Part shown: one piece after another, positions 15,086 to 23,103 of the stretch | Layout: every line of letters begins with the position of its first letter | How positions within the stretch are numbered: the stretch's first letter is position 1 | NCBI GenBank assembly: GCA_018396705.1 | Contig: JAGTQZ010000008.1 | Span: 1-32,152 of the forward strand | Source: Candidatus Bathyarchaeota archaeon | Lineage (GTDB): Archaea > Thermoproteota > Bathyarchaeia > Bathyarchaeales > Bathycorpusculaceae | DNA: 32,152 nt | Direction: 5' to 3' | Notes under the pieces: generated by a model | Database searches by the model: none | Told to the model about the DNA's origin: nothing | What the model saw: the letters and a program-made list of their open reading frames with translations, nothing else | Made by a program: the position numbers and the translations under genes

Positions 15086-15379
15086 TTGAAGGTTAAAGTT
15101 GAATACATCGGCCATGTTAGAGAGATAATCCACAGCGGTAGAGAAGAAGAGCTCGAAATTAGCGAAGGCGCTTCTCTTGGTGATTTACTTCTTATGCTGG
15201 CGGAAAAATATGGGGAACCCTTTAGAAAAGCCGTTTACGAACCCGGTGGCTCTGACGTTAAGCAAAGTTTCATAATCACGGTGAATGGATACCTGTTAAA
15301 CCAGCTGGATGATGGGGTTAAAACTAAACTCAAGCACGGAGACCATGTCATTTTAATGTCTATTGTAAGCGGCGGTTGA
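15086..15379 (+). CDS. MoaD/ThiS-family sulfur carrier protein
   Basis: A 97-residue ubiquitin-like protein ending in the SGG tail that is activated by adenylation and carries sulfur as thiocarboxylate. The core is typical: the KVKVEYIGHVREI first strand, the EGASLGDLLLMLAEKYGEPF helix, and the IITVNGYLLNQL and LKHGDHVILMSIVSGG strands. In archaea such proteins serve molybdopterin (or tungstopterin) synthesis, and also tRNA thiolation. The two bis-pterin enzymes nearby make a cofactor role attractive but do not prove it. Start: TTG 15086 is nine bases after GAGG; the earlier TTG 15071 would precede that site. Confidence 0.85.
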   Translation: MKVKVEYIGHVREIIHSGREEELEISEGASLGDLLLMLAEKYGEPFRKAVYEPGGSDVKQSFIITVNGYLLNQLDDGVKTKLKHGDHVILMSIVSGG

Positions 15380-15410
15380 AGCAAACTCGTTCATCAAGCC
15401 CTTTGAAACA

Positions 15411-15420
15411 TTTTATAAAA
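15411..15420 (+). promoter_or_regulatory. TATA box for Xaa-Pro peptidase gene
   Basis: TTTTATAAAA lies about 40 bases before TTG 15456; the expected leader carries AAGAGGTGG as ribosome binding site. Confidence 0.5.
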
Positions 15421-15455
15421 GGTTAAATGCACCATACATTTTAAGAGGTGGAATT

Positions 15456-16535
15456 TTGGATAGAACAGTCCTTCTTAAAAGTAGGGCCTTTAAAGAAAAA
15501 GGGTTCGACGGTTTTTTGATAACACATGACGCTAACATGCTTTATTTCGCTGGTTTCCCCGGTGCTTCTTGTCTCCTTTTTTCAAAAGACAAAAAAGATG
15601 TATTGTATGTTTATGGCGTCAATTATGAGCAAGCAAAAGCCGAAGGAAAAGGATTCCATGTGGAACTTGTAAAGCGTGATGAAAATTTAATGGCTAAGGT
15701 AGCGGCTCAAGTGAAAGACAATGCCATCAAAAAATTAGCCTTTGACACTCTAACCATTGAGAACTACAGAATCCTAGCAAGAGGCTTAAGGGGTAAAGCA
15801 AAACTTAAACCGCAAGGCAAGCTGATCTGGGAACTTCGCGAGGTAAAAGACGCTGAAGAGCTTGAGCTAATGCGTAAAGCCGCAGAATTAACATGTGCAG
15901 GAATGAAAGCAGCATATGAAGCCATAAGGCCAGGCGTACGGGAGTACGAAGTTGCAGCCGAAATAGAATACGCCATGCGAAGGAAAGGCTCCTGGGGAAC
16001 AGCTTTTGATACAATAGTGGCATCTGGGGAGCGCTCCGCCTTTCCTCATGGAGGTTGCACAGATAGAATAATCCAAGAGGGCGACATAGTTGTTGTTGAC
16101 ATAGGCGCCTCTTACCGATATTACCGTTCAGACATGACTCGAACCTTTGTTGCTGGAAAACCATCAGAAAAACAGAAAAAAATTTACGAAATTGTAAAGA
16201 CAGCGCAACAAATGGCTGTTCAAAACGTTAAAGCAGGAGCAAAAGCGAGAGACATAGATTCGACAGCGAGAATAATCATTGAAAAAGCCGGATACGGCGA
16301 AAAATTTGTCCATGGTCTCGGACACGGCATAGGCTTAGAAGTCCATGAACCGCCAACCCTAAATCCAGAAAGCAAAGACAAGCTAAAAGTCGGTAACGTT
16401 GTAACCATAGAGCCCGCAGTATACATCGCTGGATTTGGAGGGATCCGCATAGAAGACACTGTACTAGTGAACGAATATGGCGCAGAAAAACTCACGGATG
16501 GCCTTTACACAATTGAAGCCAGCCTAAAACGTTAA
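15456..16535 (+). CDS. Xaa-Pro dipeptidase/aminopeptidase, M24 family
   Basis: A 359-residue cytoplasmic metallopeptidase that cleaves the bond before proline in small peptides. The N-terminal creatinase-like domain (about 1-125) is followed by the pita-bread catalytic domain. All five metal ligands are seen: D215 (VVVDIGA), D226 (RSDMTRTF), H290 (HGLGHGIGLEVHE), E319 (TIEPAVY) and E333 (RIEDTVLV). The length fits PepQ-like enzymes. TTG 15456 is preceded by AAGAGGTGG, six bases away. It has its own promoter and ends convergent with the liv operon. Dipeptidase and aminopeptidase forms cannot be told apart here. Confidence 0.93.
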   Translation: MDRTVLLKSRAFKEKGFDGFLITHDANMLYFAGFPGASCLLFSKDKKDVLYVYGVNYEQAKAEGKGFHVELVKRDENLMAKVAAQVKDNAIKKLAFDTLTIENYRILARGLRGKAKLKPQGKLIWELREVKDAEELELMRKAAELTCAGMKAAYEAIRPGVREYEVAAEIEYAMRRKGSWGTAFDTIVASGERSAFPHGGCTDRIIQEGDIVVVDIGASYRYYRSDMTRTFVAGKPSEKQKKIYEIVKTAQQMAVQNVKAGAKARDIDSTARIIIEKAGYGEKFVHGLGHGIGLEVHEPPTLNPESKDKLKVGNVVTIEPAVYIAGFGGIRIEDTVLVNEYGAEKLTDGLYTIEASLKR

Positions 16536-16574
16536 AAACGCACTTAATTTTAAAGAAGTAAAAACACTTCATTT

Positions 16575-16600
16575 TAGATAAAGAAGTTTAGCTTTATCTA
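16575..16600. terminator. Hairpin between convergent genes
   Basis: TAGATAAAG (16575-16583) and CTTTATCTA (16592-16600) form a perfect nine-base stem with an eight-base loop between the peptidase and livM ends. T-rich stretches on either side would allow termination in both directions, or the hairpin may protect 3' ends. Confidence 0.45.
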
Positions 16601-16615
16601 TTAATAACCCAAGTC

Positions 16616-17593
16616 TCATTTAGATTTGGCGGTATGCTCTGCAATGGTTTTAAAGATGCCCTTTAAGCCTCTTGGGGCTACGAACACTATTATGAGAACT
16701 ATGATTCCTTGCACAATTAGGGATAACCCCATGAACCTCACAAGTTGCAGGTAGAGTATAGTTACAATTATCGCTCCAACAACAGGTCCTTCAATGCTTC
16801 GTAATCCCCCTATAATGGTAGCCATTAACGGGATTAATGTCCAAGCGATTCCGAAGCCACTTTGTGGTTCGATGTAACCTTGGTATAAATAAAAGGTAGC
16901 ACCAGCTAAACCCGTAAAAAAGCAACAAATTACAAAAGAATATAACTTGTACCTGTACGTTGGTATTCCACAGCTTAGCGCAGCGTCCTCGTCATCACAA
17001 ATAGCTATAATGTTCAATCCAAGCTTTGAATTGAGAATAATCTTTATAGAAAAAATTGCTAACAAAGCTATTATTAGTGCAAGGTAATAAATCTCCATTC
17101 TTGAAATATACGTTGCAGCTTTTATAGGGATACCCGCCCCTCCCCAAGTTACAGGTGAAGCCCATGGAGGTCTCCAGGAAGTAAAAAATATTCTGAGCAT
17201 CTCGGTTAAGGCAAGTGTTCCTATAGAGAAATACACACCCTTTATCCTAAAAAGGGGTTTAGATACAACCGCAGCAAATATGGCTGAAACTATACCAGCA
17301 GTTATAATTGCTAAATGGACTTGCCAACCGAAGTCCGTGAGAACACCCAGCATGTAGCCTGCTAAACCTACATAAGCTCCTTGGCCTAATGAAAATAAGC
17401 CACAGTATCCGGCCAAAAAATTCCATAACTCTGCCATAGTCAAAAAGGTTAGGAAAAGTATTAGAAATGTTGTTAAGTATTCCCCCAAACCAATAAATGG
17501 AACCAGAAATAACACAACAATGATAATTAAGAGACATAACAACACATTCCTATTCCTATTAATACTCATAAGAGACTGCTTCACACTGCTCAA
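16616..17593 (-). CDS. livM: Branched-chain amino acid-type ABC transporter permease LivM
   Basis: A 325-residue inner permease with about ten hydrophobic helices. The LivM signature region is clear: NFLAGYCGLFSLGQGAYVGL (about 58-77) and the cytoplasmic coupling segment with SKLGLNIIAICDDEDAALSC (about 188-207), then GGLRSIEGPVVGAII. The start is TTG 17593, overlapping the livH stop by four bases (TTGA), so LivM is coupled to LivH. Liv-type importers also move aromatic acids, urea and short-chain amides in other organisms, so the family does not fix the substrate. It is the last gene of the operon. Confidence 0.93.
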   Translation of the reverse strand: MSSVKQSLMSINRNRNVLLCLLIIIVVLFLVPFIGLGEYLTTFLILFLTFLTMAELWNFLAGYCGLFSLGQGAYVGLAGYMLGVLTDFGWQVHLAIITAGIVSAIFAAVVSKPLFRIKGVYFSIGTLALTEMLRIFFTSWRPPWASPVTWGGAGIPIKAATYISRMEIYYLALIIALLAIFSIKIILNSKLGLNIIAICDDEDAALSCGIPTYRYKLYSFVICCFFTGLAGATFYLYQGYIEPQSGFGIAWTLIPLMATIIGGLRSIEGPVVGAIIVTILYLQLVRFMGLSLIVQGIIVLIIVFVAPRGLKGIFKTIAEHTAKSK

Positions 17594-18450
17594 CGTCCAA
17601 GCACCCCTTTAGGTCTTAACGCTAATAGAATGAAAATAACTAAGTAGCTAGCAAACAGCTGCCATGCCGGATTGAAGAAAGTTGCTGTGAGAACTTGAAC
17701 TAAACCAATTATTATACCGCCTACAAATGTGCCCACCATACTACCGAGACCACCTAGCACCACTACACCAAAGGCTATAACCATGTAACTTTTACCAGTA
17801 GGAGGAGAAAATGGATAAGTAAGTCCGACTAGAATCCCGGCGATTCCAGCAGTCAAAAAGGCTAGACCAAAAGCAAGCGCACGGATATTATCGGTGTTTA
17901 TTCCCATCAGTTGAGCCATTTTCCAATCTTCAGATGAAGCCCTAACGGCCATACCAAGGTAGGTTCTTCTTAAAAATTCCCTTAAAGAGAGTAGCACAAC
18001 AATGGAAATGAAAAAATTAAAAATAAACACAAAAGGCATGCTCATCCATCCTAGCCGATATGACCATAAGGAATAATTAGTTACAAGAGCCCGTTGCATA
18101 GGTGACCATATCAGGAGGTATACGTTTTCAAGAATCGTTGATATGCCTAAAGTTGTTATCACAAACATTTCTATAGAATATTTTAGAGGCCTGCTAAGGC
18201 CGAACCTCTGAAGTAAATATCCTAACGATACAAAGATGGGTGCCAAAATGATTATGCTGACTAGTGGGTCTATACCAAATGATGTAAGCAGATAATAAGC
18301 AAGATAGCTGCCTAGAAGAACAAATTCTCCATGAGCAATATTCATAACATCCATAACGCCCAAAATAAGCGACATACCGATACCTATAACTGCATAGGTG
18401 CCCCCTAGCAAAGCACCATAGATTAAGGATTCGATCAGTTTTGTAATCAT
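17590..18450 (-). CDS. livH: Branched-chain amino acid-type ABC transporter permease LivH
   Basis: A 286-residue permease with about eight helices. Family marks are the N-terminal LLGGTYAVIGIGMSLILGVM (about 14-33), NIAHGEFVLLGSYLAYYL (about 37-54), the coupling loop with YLGMAVRASSEDWKMAQLMG (about 164-183), and VVLGGLGSMVGTFVGGIIIG near residue 240. ATG 18450 has GGGAGT upstream and follows the livF stop by 12 bases. It pairs with LivM to form the channel. Confidence 0.94.
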   Translation of the reverse strand: MITKLIESLIYGALLGGTYAVIGIGMSLILGVMDVMNIAHGEFVLLGSYLAYYLLTSFGIDPLVSIIILAPIFVSLGYLLQRFGLSRPLKYSIEMFVITTLGISTILENVYLLIWSPMQRALVTNYSLWSYRLGWMSMPFVFIFNFFISIVVLLSLREFLRRTYLGMAVRASSEDWKMAQLMGINTDNIRALAFGLAFLTAGIAGILVGLTYPFSPPTGKSYMVIAFGVVVLGGLGSMVGTFVGGIIIGLVQVLTATFFNPAWQLFASYLVIFILLALRPKGVLGR

Positions 18451-18462
18451 TTAACATACTCC

Positions 18463-19173
18463 CTATAAACCAAGGTAGGCTCTTCTAATGTATTCTTCGT
18501 CTTTAAGTTCTTCCGCAGTCCCTATTTTTATGATCTTCCCCGATTCTATTAAACATGCACTATCTGCTTTTTCAAGAGCTTTCCATACGCTTTGCTCTAC
18601 TAAAAGTATTGTTATACCTTGTTCGTTAATCTCTTCACATGCGGCATAAATTTTTTCGGTTATCAAAGGTGACAATCCCAGTGACACTTCGTCAAGTAAA
18701 AGTAGTTTAGGATTGGACATTAATGCCCTGCCTATAAGCAGCATTTTCCGTTCACCTCCACTTAATTTATCTGCCATCTGATTTGACCTCTCCTTCAATC
18801 TAGGGAACAAGTTGAAAACTCTCTCCAACATGTCATTTTTTTCTGACCTTCTAACATATGAACCTATCATGAGATTTTCAAGCACCGTAAAGCGAGTGAA
18901 TATGGAAGCACTACTCTCAGGAACCAATGATAAGCCACGCGCAACCCTTTGATATGTTTTAAGATTATCTATTTTTTCTCCCAGGAATTGTACGTTGCCG
19001 GTATACCGCACAAGTCCAACTATAGCATTTAAAATGCTTGTTTTGCCAGCTCCGTTAGACCCTATTATAGCGAAAATTTCGCCCTCCTTAACATTGAAAG
19101 ACACGTCATGTACAGCTTCTAAACTTCCGTAGTATACGTTTAAATCACTTATGCTTAAAATGGTCTTTGACAC
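18463..19173 (-). CDS. livF: ABC transporter ATP-binding protein LivF
   Basis: A 236-residue ATPase of the Liv importer. Walker A is GSNGAGKTS (about 38-46), the signature is LSGGERKML (about 138-146), Walker B is LLLLDEVSLGL (about 158-168), and a switch His is replaced by Gln in the D-loop-distal segment LLVEQSVWKAL, as is usual for LivF. The GTG start at 19173 lies inside the end of livG (29-base overlap) with GAGGGA nine bases ahead. Confidence 0.94.
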   Translation of the reverse strand: MSKTILSISDLNVYYGSLEAVHDVSFNVKEGEIFAIIGSNGAGKTSILNAIVGLVRYTGNVQFLGEKIDNLKTYQRVARGLSLVPESSASIFTRFTVLENLMIGSYVRRSEKNDMLERVFNLFPRLKERSNQMADKLSGGERKMLLIGRALMSNPKLLLLDEVSLGLSPLITEKIYAACEEINEQGITILLVEQSVWKALEKADSACLIESGKIIKIGTAEELKDEEYIRRAYLGL

Positions 19174-19900
19174 CTTGCGCTTCCCTCTTTCCTAGATAAA
19201 CTTCGATTACTTTTATATCTCTCGAAACTTCCTCAGGCTTACCCTCAGCCAACTTCTCACCTGAGTTCATAACTACGACTCTATCTGCTATTTTCATTAC
19301 AAACGACATTATGTGCTCTACAACGAGTATGGACAAACCCATTTCTTTTAACATCTTAAAAATCGACAACAATTCTGCGATTTCGTTTTCTCTCGACCCT
19401 GCTGCAACCTCGTCCGCCAACAACAGTTTTGGCTTCATACTTAGGGCTCTGCCCAATTCAAGTCTTTTAAGCTCCATTAACGTTAGACTTCCAGCAGACA
19501 TGTTTTCTTTTCCTTTAAGCCCTATGATATCTATAACTCTTTCCACCTCTTTTTTAGCGTGTGCTGCGCTGAAACCGCCACCGTTTATTGCAGCCACCAT
19601 AAGATTTTGAAAAACCGTCAAGTTTTTGAACGGACGAGGTATCTGAAAAGTTCTTGCTATACCCAGCCTACATATAAGATTGGGTGACAAACCATCTATC
19701 CTTTTTCCTTCAAAATATAAATTTCCCGAGGTGGGCTTGAGAAGACCAGATATGAGATTTATAACAGTAGTTTTCCCGGCTCCATTGGGTCCTATTAACC
19801 CCAAAACTTCGTTTTTTCTTAAATCCATTGTTAAATTATTAACAGCCGCCAAACCTCCAAACCTTTTCGTTAAATTGTCACATTGAAGTAAGACACTCAC
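19145..19900 (-). CDS. livG: ABC transporter ATP-binding protein LivG, atypical signature
   Basis: The first gene of the liv operon, about 251 residues. Walker A is GPNGAGKTT, and the LivG insert GIARTFQIPRPFKNLTVFQN is present. The usual LSxGQ signature is replaced by SLTLMELKRLELGRAL and Walker B reads LLLADEVAAG; this altered signature is also known from a subgroup of LivG proteins (from memory) and need not mean inactivity. The GTG at 19900 starts MSVLLQCDNLTKRFGG, which matches family starts; TTG 19915 adds five residues. The gene has its own TATA box and begins the order G-F-H-M. Confidence 0.9.
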   Translation of the reverse strand: MSVLLQCDNLTKRFGGLAAVNNLTMDLRKNEVLGLIGPNGAGKTTVINLISGLLKPTSGNLYFEGKRIDGLSPNLICRLGIARTFQIPRPFKNLTVFQNLMVAAINGGGFSAAHAKKEVERVIDIIGLKGKENMSAGSLTLMELKRLELGRALSMKPKLLLADEVAAGSRENEIAELLSIFKMLKEMGLSILVVEHIMSFVMKIADRVVVMNSGEKLAEGKPEEVSRDIKVIEVYLGKREAQGVKDHFKHK

Positions 19901-19960
19901 TTTTTGCACTCTCAACTAATTTTCCATCGACTAATTTACCTACCTTTTTTAAATTCCACC

Positions 19961-19970
19961 CATTTTATAA
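19961..19970 (-). promoter_or_regulatory. TATA box for liv operon
   Basis: On the minus strand TTATAAAATG lies about 60 bases before GTG 19900, in an AT-rich gap of 157 bases after the molybdoenzyme gene. It indicates that livGFHM can be transcribed separately from the oxidoreductase gene. Confidence 0.5.
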
Positions 19971-20072
19971 CTATAACTAAATTTAAAAGTTTTTACCAAA
20001 AACTGAAGACAGGGGTATAATAGCCGGAAGGGGGGACCCTGTGTCGTTTAATCTCACTGTCATATCGAGGAT

Positions 20073-22550
20073 TTATTCCGCCCGGTAGACTTTACAAAGC
20101 ATTGTCTTGTATGGTGCGCCACCCCATCCAGTTTCACATACATATCCCATTGGAACTAGCTGATTTAATGAAAATTCCCACAACCCGAACAACGATGGTT
20201 CATGTGACGGCAACTCTGGTAGCCACCAGCCATGATCAGCCATGACCATCTGAGGATGAACTGCAGGCGTTAATTTTGCTTTACGTTTACATCTACCATA
20301 ATTGTTTTCAATCCAAACCCAGTCACCATCTTTTATGCCAAGCTTCTCAGCCGTCTTTGGATGGATTTCAACTATCGGATCTGGATGTATTTCTCGAAGC
20401 CATGGTATTTGTCTATGTTCGGAGTGAAAGTACGCTATTATTCTTCGACCAGATCCTAGAATTAGGGGATACTCCCTATAAAGTTCCGGAGTTTCTATAG
20501 GGCTGTGGGGACGCGGTTCCCGATAGTATGGAAATGGATCATAGCCCCATTTTTTTAGACGAGTTGAATATATTTCGGCCAATCCTGAAGGCGTTGCAAA
20601 ACCCGGTTCGCCGTTTCCTCTCAGTAATCCCCTTTCATATCTTTTATATGGTTTAGATCCCCATGGATTATCCTCGGGTGGGAATATTACATGTTTTTTG
20701 CGTAATTCTTCATACGTGAGCCCAGAGAGTCTGAGAAGTTTGTCGTAAAAATCTTCTTCGTCCTTAATTCGTTGAAGCAGAGGATTGAAATTTTTAGCTA
20801 ATGTTAAGCATATTTCCATATCTGATTTGCATTCGCCGAGAGGTTCGATGGCTTTTTCTATGGATGATAGTGGACACCACCAGTTCCAGCCTCCTATCCT
20901 CTCTGCGATGCTGGCGGCGGGCAAAACCATGTCGGCAAGAGCTGCAGCGGTTGGTGTTAGAAAAGCGTCAACAACAACTATGAAATCAACATTCTTTCTT
21001 AGTGCCTCATACCAACCCCTTGGGTCGGCACCCATGCAGGCTAGGATGTTGCTTGTTTGAAGCCAAAGGAATTTAATAGGCCAAGGCTTTCCTGTTTTTA
21101 TAGCTTCATACACATCATCCATTTGTGGAACCGGAACAAGAATGCCCGCAGTGTCGCGTATCAGAGGCCATTTGTCTGCTCCAATACACCTTTCAACCAA
21201 TTTATCGAGAGGCATTGTTTCATGGAAAAATGGAGGAAGATATATAGGCATGAAAAAACTTGGACCATGTGTTGGCCTCGCAATTACATTGCCTCCGGGG
21301 ACATCAATGTTTCCAGTAATAACTGCAAGTTGTGTTATAGATTGGGCAGCGCGGAAACTTTCACCTCCATGATCTATGGCAACTCCCCACTGAATAGCTG
21401 CTGGTCGACTTTTGGCATAGAATCCAGCGGCCTCTACAAGCTTATCCTTCGGCACCCATGTTATTTGTTCAACCTTCTCTGGAGAATATTCAGCTAAGCG
21501 ATCGAGATAAAGTTGCCATACCGGCTTACATTCAACTTCAGACCCATCAATTAATCTAACATTGTACGAGCCTTCTAAACTTAAATCCACATCAAATTTT
21601 TCATAGGAAACTGTGGTTGGATCATATTTCACTATCTCTCTGCTTTTTTTATCCCACGCATAATAGCCAGCTTTTTCGAAGTCTTCCCTCGCTCCTTTTA
21701 TTACATGCCATTCCCTTAGGGGCTCTTTGGTATCCATCCTTATCAAGTGGGGCGCATTCGTCCACTTTTTAACAAAATGCTCGTCATACAATTTTTCACG
21801 GATTATAACGTGGAGTAACCCTAAGGCTAATGCGCTATCTGTGCCAGGTCTTACTTGCAACCAGTATCGGGCGCGAGTTGCCAGCCACGTGCAACGCGGG
21901 TCTATTACTACCAGCTCCGCTCCTTTTTTCGCTAAATCTACAATCCAATGTCCGAAAAAGCCATCTGGACAGACGGCTGGAGGGTTATTTCCCCAAACGA
22001 TTATACACTTAGGTACAACATAGTTTGGGTCGTCATATCTTTTATCCCACCATTGTGCTGCATCCACAACATGCAAATCACCAATAGTCACCCAACTTGC
22101 ACCTATGCGCGGGTAATAACATGAGAAACCGCTTAAACCAAAATCTCCGGCGTTGGGTGTTCCAAGCGACCACGCCAAGAGATGCGCCGGCCAAATATTT
22201 CGACCAGTGCCACGACCTATGCATATGCTTTGTGGGCCATATTTCGCTATTACTTCTCTCAACTTTTCTTCAATTTCTTGAAAAGCTTCCTCCCATGTTA
22301 TCCTTTTCCATCTGCCCTGACCCCTTTCACCAACTCTTTTCATGGGATACAGCAAACGATTAGGATGATAAACATATTGTATCAGCGCCAGAGCACGCGG
22401 GCACAAGCGTCCTTGATTCCAAGGATGCCCTTCGTCACCCTCCACTTTCACTAATTTTCCATCTTTTACGTGAAGAAGCGCACCACAACCACCGTGACAA
22501 CCAGGTCCAGGAGACCACAAAGTTGTCTTTACGACTTTATCTCCATCCAT
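20073..22550 (-). CDS. Molybdopterin (Mo/W-bis-PGD) oxidoreductase, CHGGC type
   Basis: A DMSO-reductase superfamily enzyme of about 825 residues. Counting from the GTG at 22559, the N-terminal site has Cys 21, 25 and 53 (GPGCHGGCG ... GRLCPRA); the first of the four usual cluster cysteines is Gly 18. Later marks are YPMKRVGERG, the metal-ligand position in SGFSCYYPRIGA (about 143-154, a Cys), IVWGNNPPAVCPDG, and the C-terminal cofactor domain LGIKDGDWVWIENNYGR. The C-terminal 150 residues resemble acetylene hydratase and relatives, so a non-redox reaction is possible. No Tat signal, hence cytoplasmic. ATG 22550 follows AGTGAAG by five bases; GTG 22559 has no site. It diverges from the ferredoxin gene, its probable partner. 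Confidence 0.9.
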   Translation of the reverse strand: MDGDKVVKTTLWSPGPGCHGGCGALLHVKDGKLVKVEGDEGHPWNQGRLCPRALALIQYVYHPNRLLYPMKRVGERGQGRWKRITWEEAFQEIEEKLREVIAKYGPQSICIGRGTGRNIWPAHLLAWSLGTPNAGDFGLSGFSCYYPRIGASWVTIGDLHVVDAAQWWDKRYDDPNYVVPKCIIVWGNNPPAVCPDGFFGHWIVDLAKKGAELVVIDPRCTWLATRARYWLQVRPGTDSALALGLLHVIIREKLYDEHFVKKWTNAPHLIRMDTKEPLREWHVIKGAREDFEKAGYYAWDKKSREIVKYDPTTVSYEKFDVDLSLEGSYNVRLIDGSEVECKPVWQLYLDRLAEYSPEKVEQITWVPKDKLVEAAGFYAKSRPAAIQWGVAIDHGGESFRAAQSITQLAVITGNIDVPGGNVIARPTHGPSFFMPIYLPPFFHETMPLDKLVERCIGADKWPLIRDTAGILVPVPQMDDVYEAIKTGKPWPIKFLWLQTSNILACMGADPRGWYEALRKNVDFIVVVDAFLTPTAAALADMVLPAASIAERIGGWNWWCPLSSIEKAIEPLGECKSDMEICLTLAKNFNPLLQRIKDEEDFYDKLLRLSGLTYEELRKKHVIFPPEDNPWGSKPYKRYERGLLRGNGEPGFATPSGLAEIYSTRLKKWGYDPFPYYREPRPHSPIETPELYREYPLILGSGRRIIAYFHSEHRQIPWLREIHPDPIVEIHPKTAEKLGIKDGDWVWIENNYGRCKRKAKLTPAVHPQMVMADHGWWLPELPSHEPSLFGLWEFSLNQLVPMGYVCETGWGGAPYKTMLCKVYRAE

Positions 22551-22559
22551 AAACTTCAC

Positions 22560-22756
22560 TTTGAAGTTATTTTGATGTTCTAGATATATTAGATTTATGT
22601 GTGAATTGGGCTATTCAATTTACGCTATTACAATAATCTTATTGTTAGTTTAAAACTTCACAACTTGTTACAAATTTATAAGTTACCCACAGTAGTAACA
22701 CAAGCAAATTTTATATACAGAGATCATATAACCAAATGTTTAACCCGGTGATAGTT
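22560..22756. promoter_or_regulatory. Divergent promoter region of molybdoenzyme and ferredoxin genes
   Basis: Plus strand: AAATTTTATATA (22706-22717) about 45 bases before ATG 22757. Minus strand: TAATATATCTAG (about 22582-22593) about 35 bases before ATG 22550; a second candidate CTTATAAATTT lies near 22673-22683. The shared region would allow common control of both subunits. Confidence 0.5.
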
Positions 22757-23089
22757 ATGTCTCTTTATGGTCTCCTGATAGATTATCAATGGTGTTCTGG
22801 CTGCCACTCTTGTGAAGTAGCATGTAAACAAGAACATAACCTACCAGTTGGCGTATGGGGAATTAAAGTATATGAATTAGTACAGGAATATAATGGCAAA
22901 ATCTTTATTGATTATTTCCCATTTCCCACAGATCTTTGCAATTTATGTGCGCATAGAACAAAAGAAGGGAAAAAACCTGCATGCGTCCAACATTGTATGG
23001 CTCGGTGCATGTATTATGGAAAGATTGAGGAGCTAATAAAAATAGCGAATGAGAAGTCAAAAATGGTTCTTTGGGTTCCACGCCAGTAA
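22757..23089 (+). CDS. Small 4Fe-4S dicluster ferredoxin, molybdoenzyme partner type
   Basis: A 110-residue electron-transfer protein with nine cysteines: 13, 16, 19 and 23 (CSGCHSCEVAC) and 61, 64, 76, 80 and 84 (CNLC ... CVQHCMARC), enough for two cubane clusters. The fold is that of a shortened DmsB/NrfC-type subunit with only two of the four usual clusters. Start: GGTGAT then five bases to ATG 22757, giving MSLYGLLIDYQWCSGC, a usual beginning; ATG 22736 is in frame but lies only 25 bases after the TATA box and would leave almost no leader. It is the only plus-strand gene in the right part and stands head to head with the CHGGC molybdoenzyme, which it probably serves. Confidence 0.9.
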   Translation: MSLYGLLIDYQWCSGCHSCEVACKQEHNLPVGVWGIKVYELVQEYNGKIFIDYFPFPTDLCNLCAHRTKEGKKPACVQHCMARCMYYGKIEELIKIANEKSKMVLWVPRQ

Positions 23090-23103
23090 CGTATGTTTGG
23101 AAA

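Noticed and set aside
20010-20042. Weak hairpin ACAGGG...CCCTGT after the CHGGC molybdoenzyme gene
   Set aside because: Only six pairs with a long loop; too weak to call a terminator.
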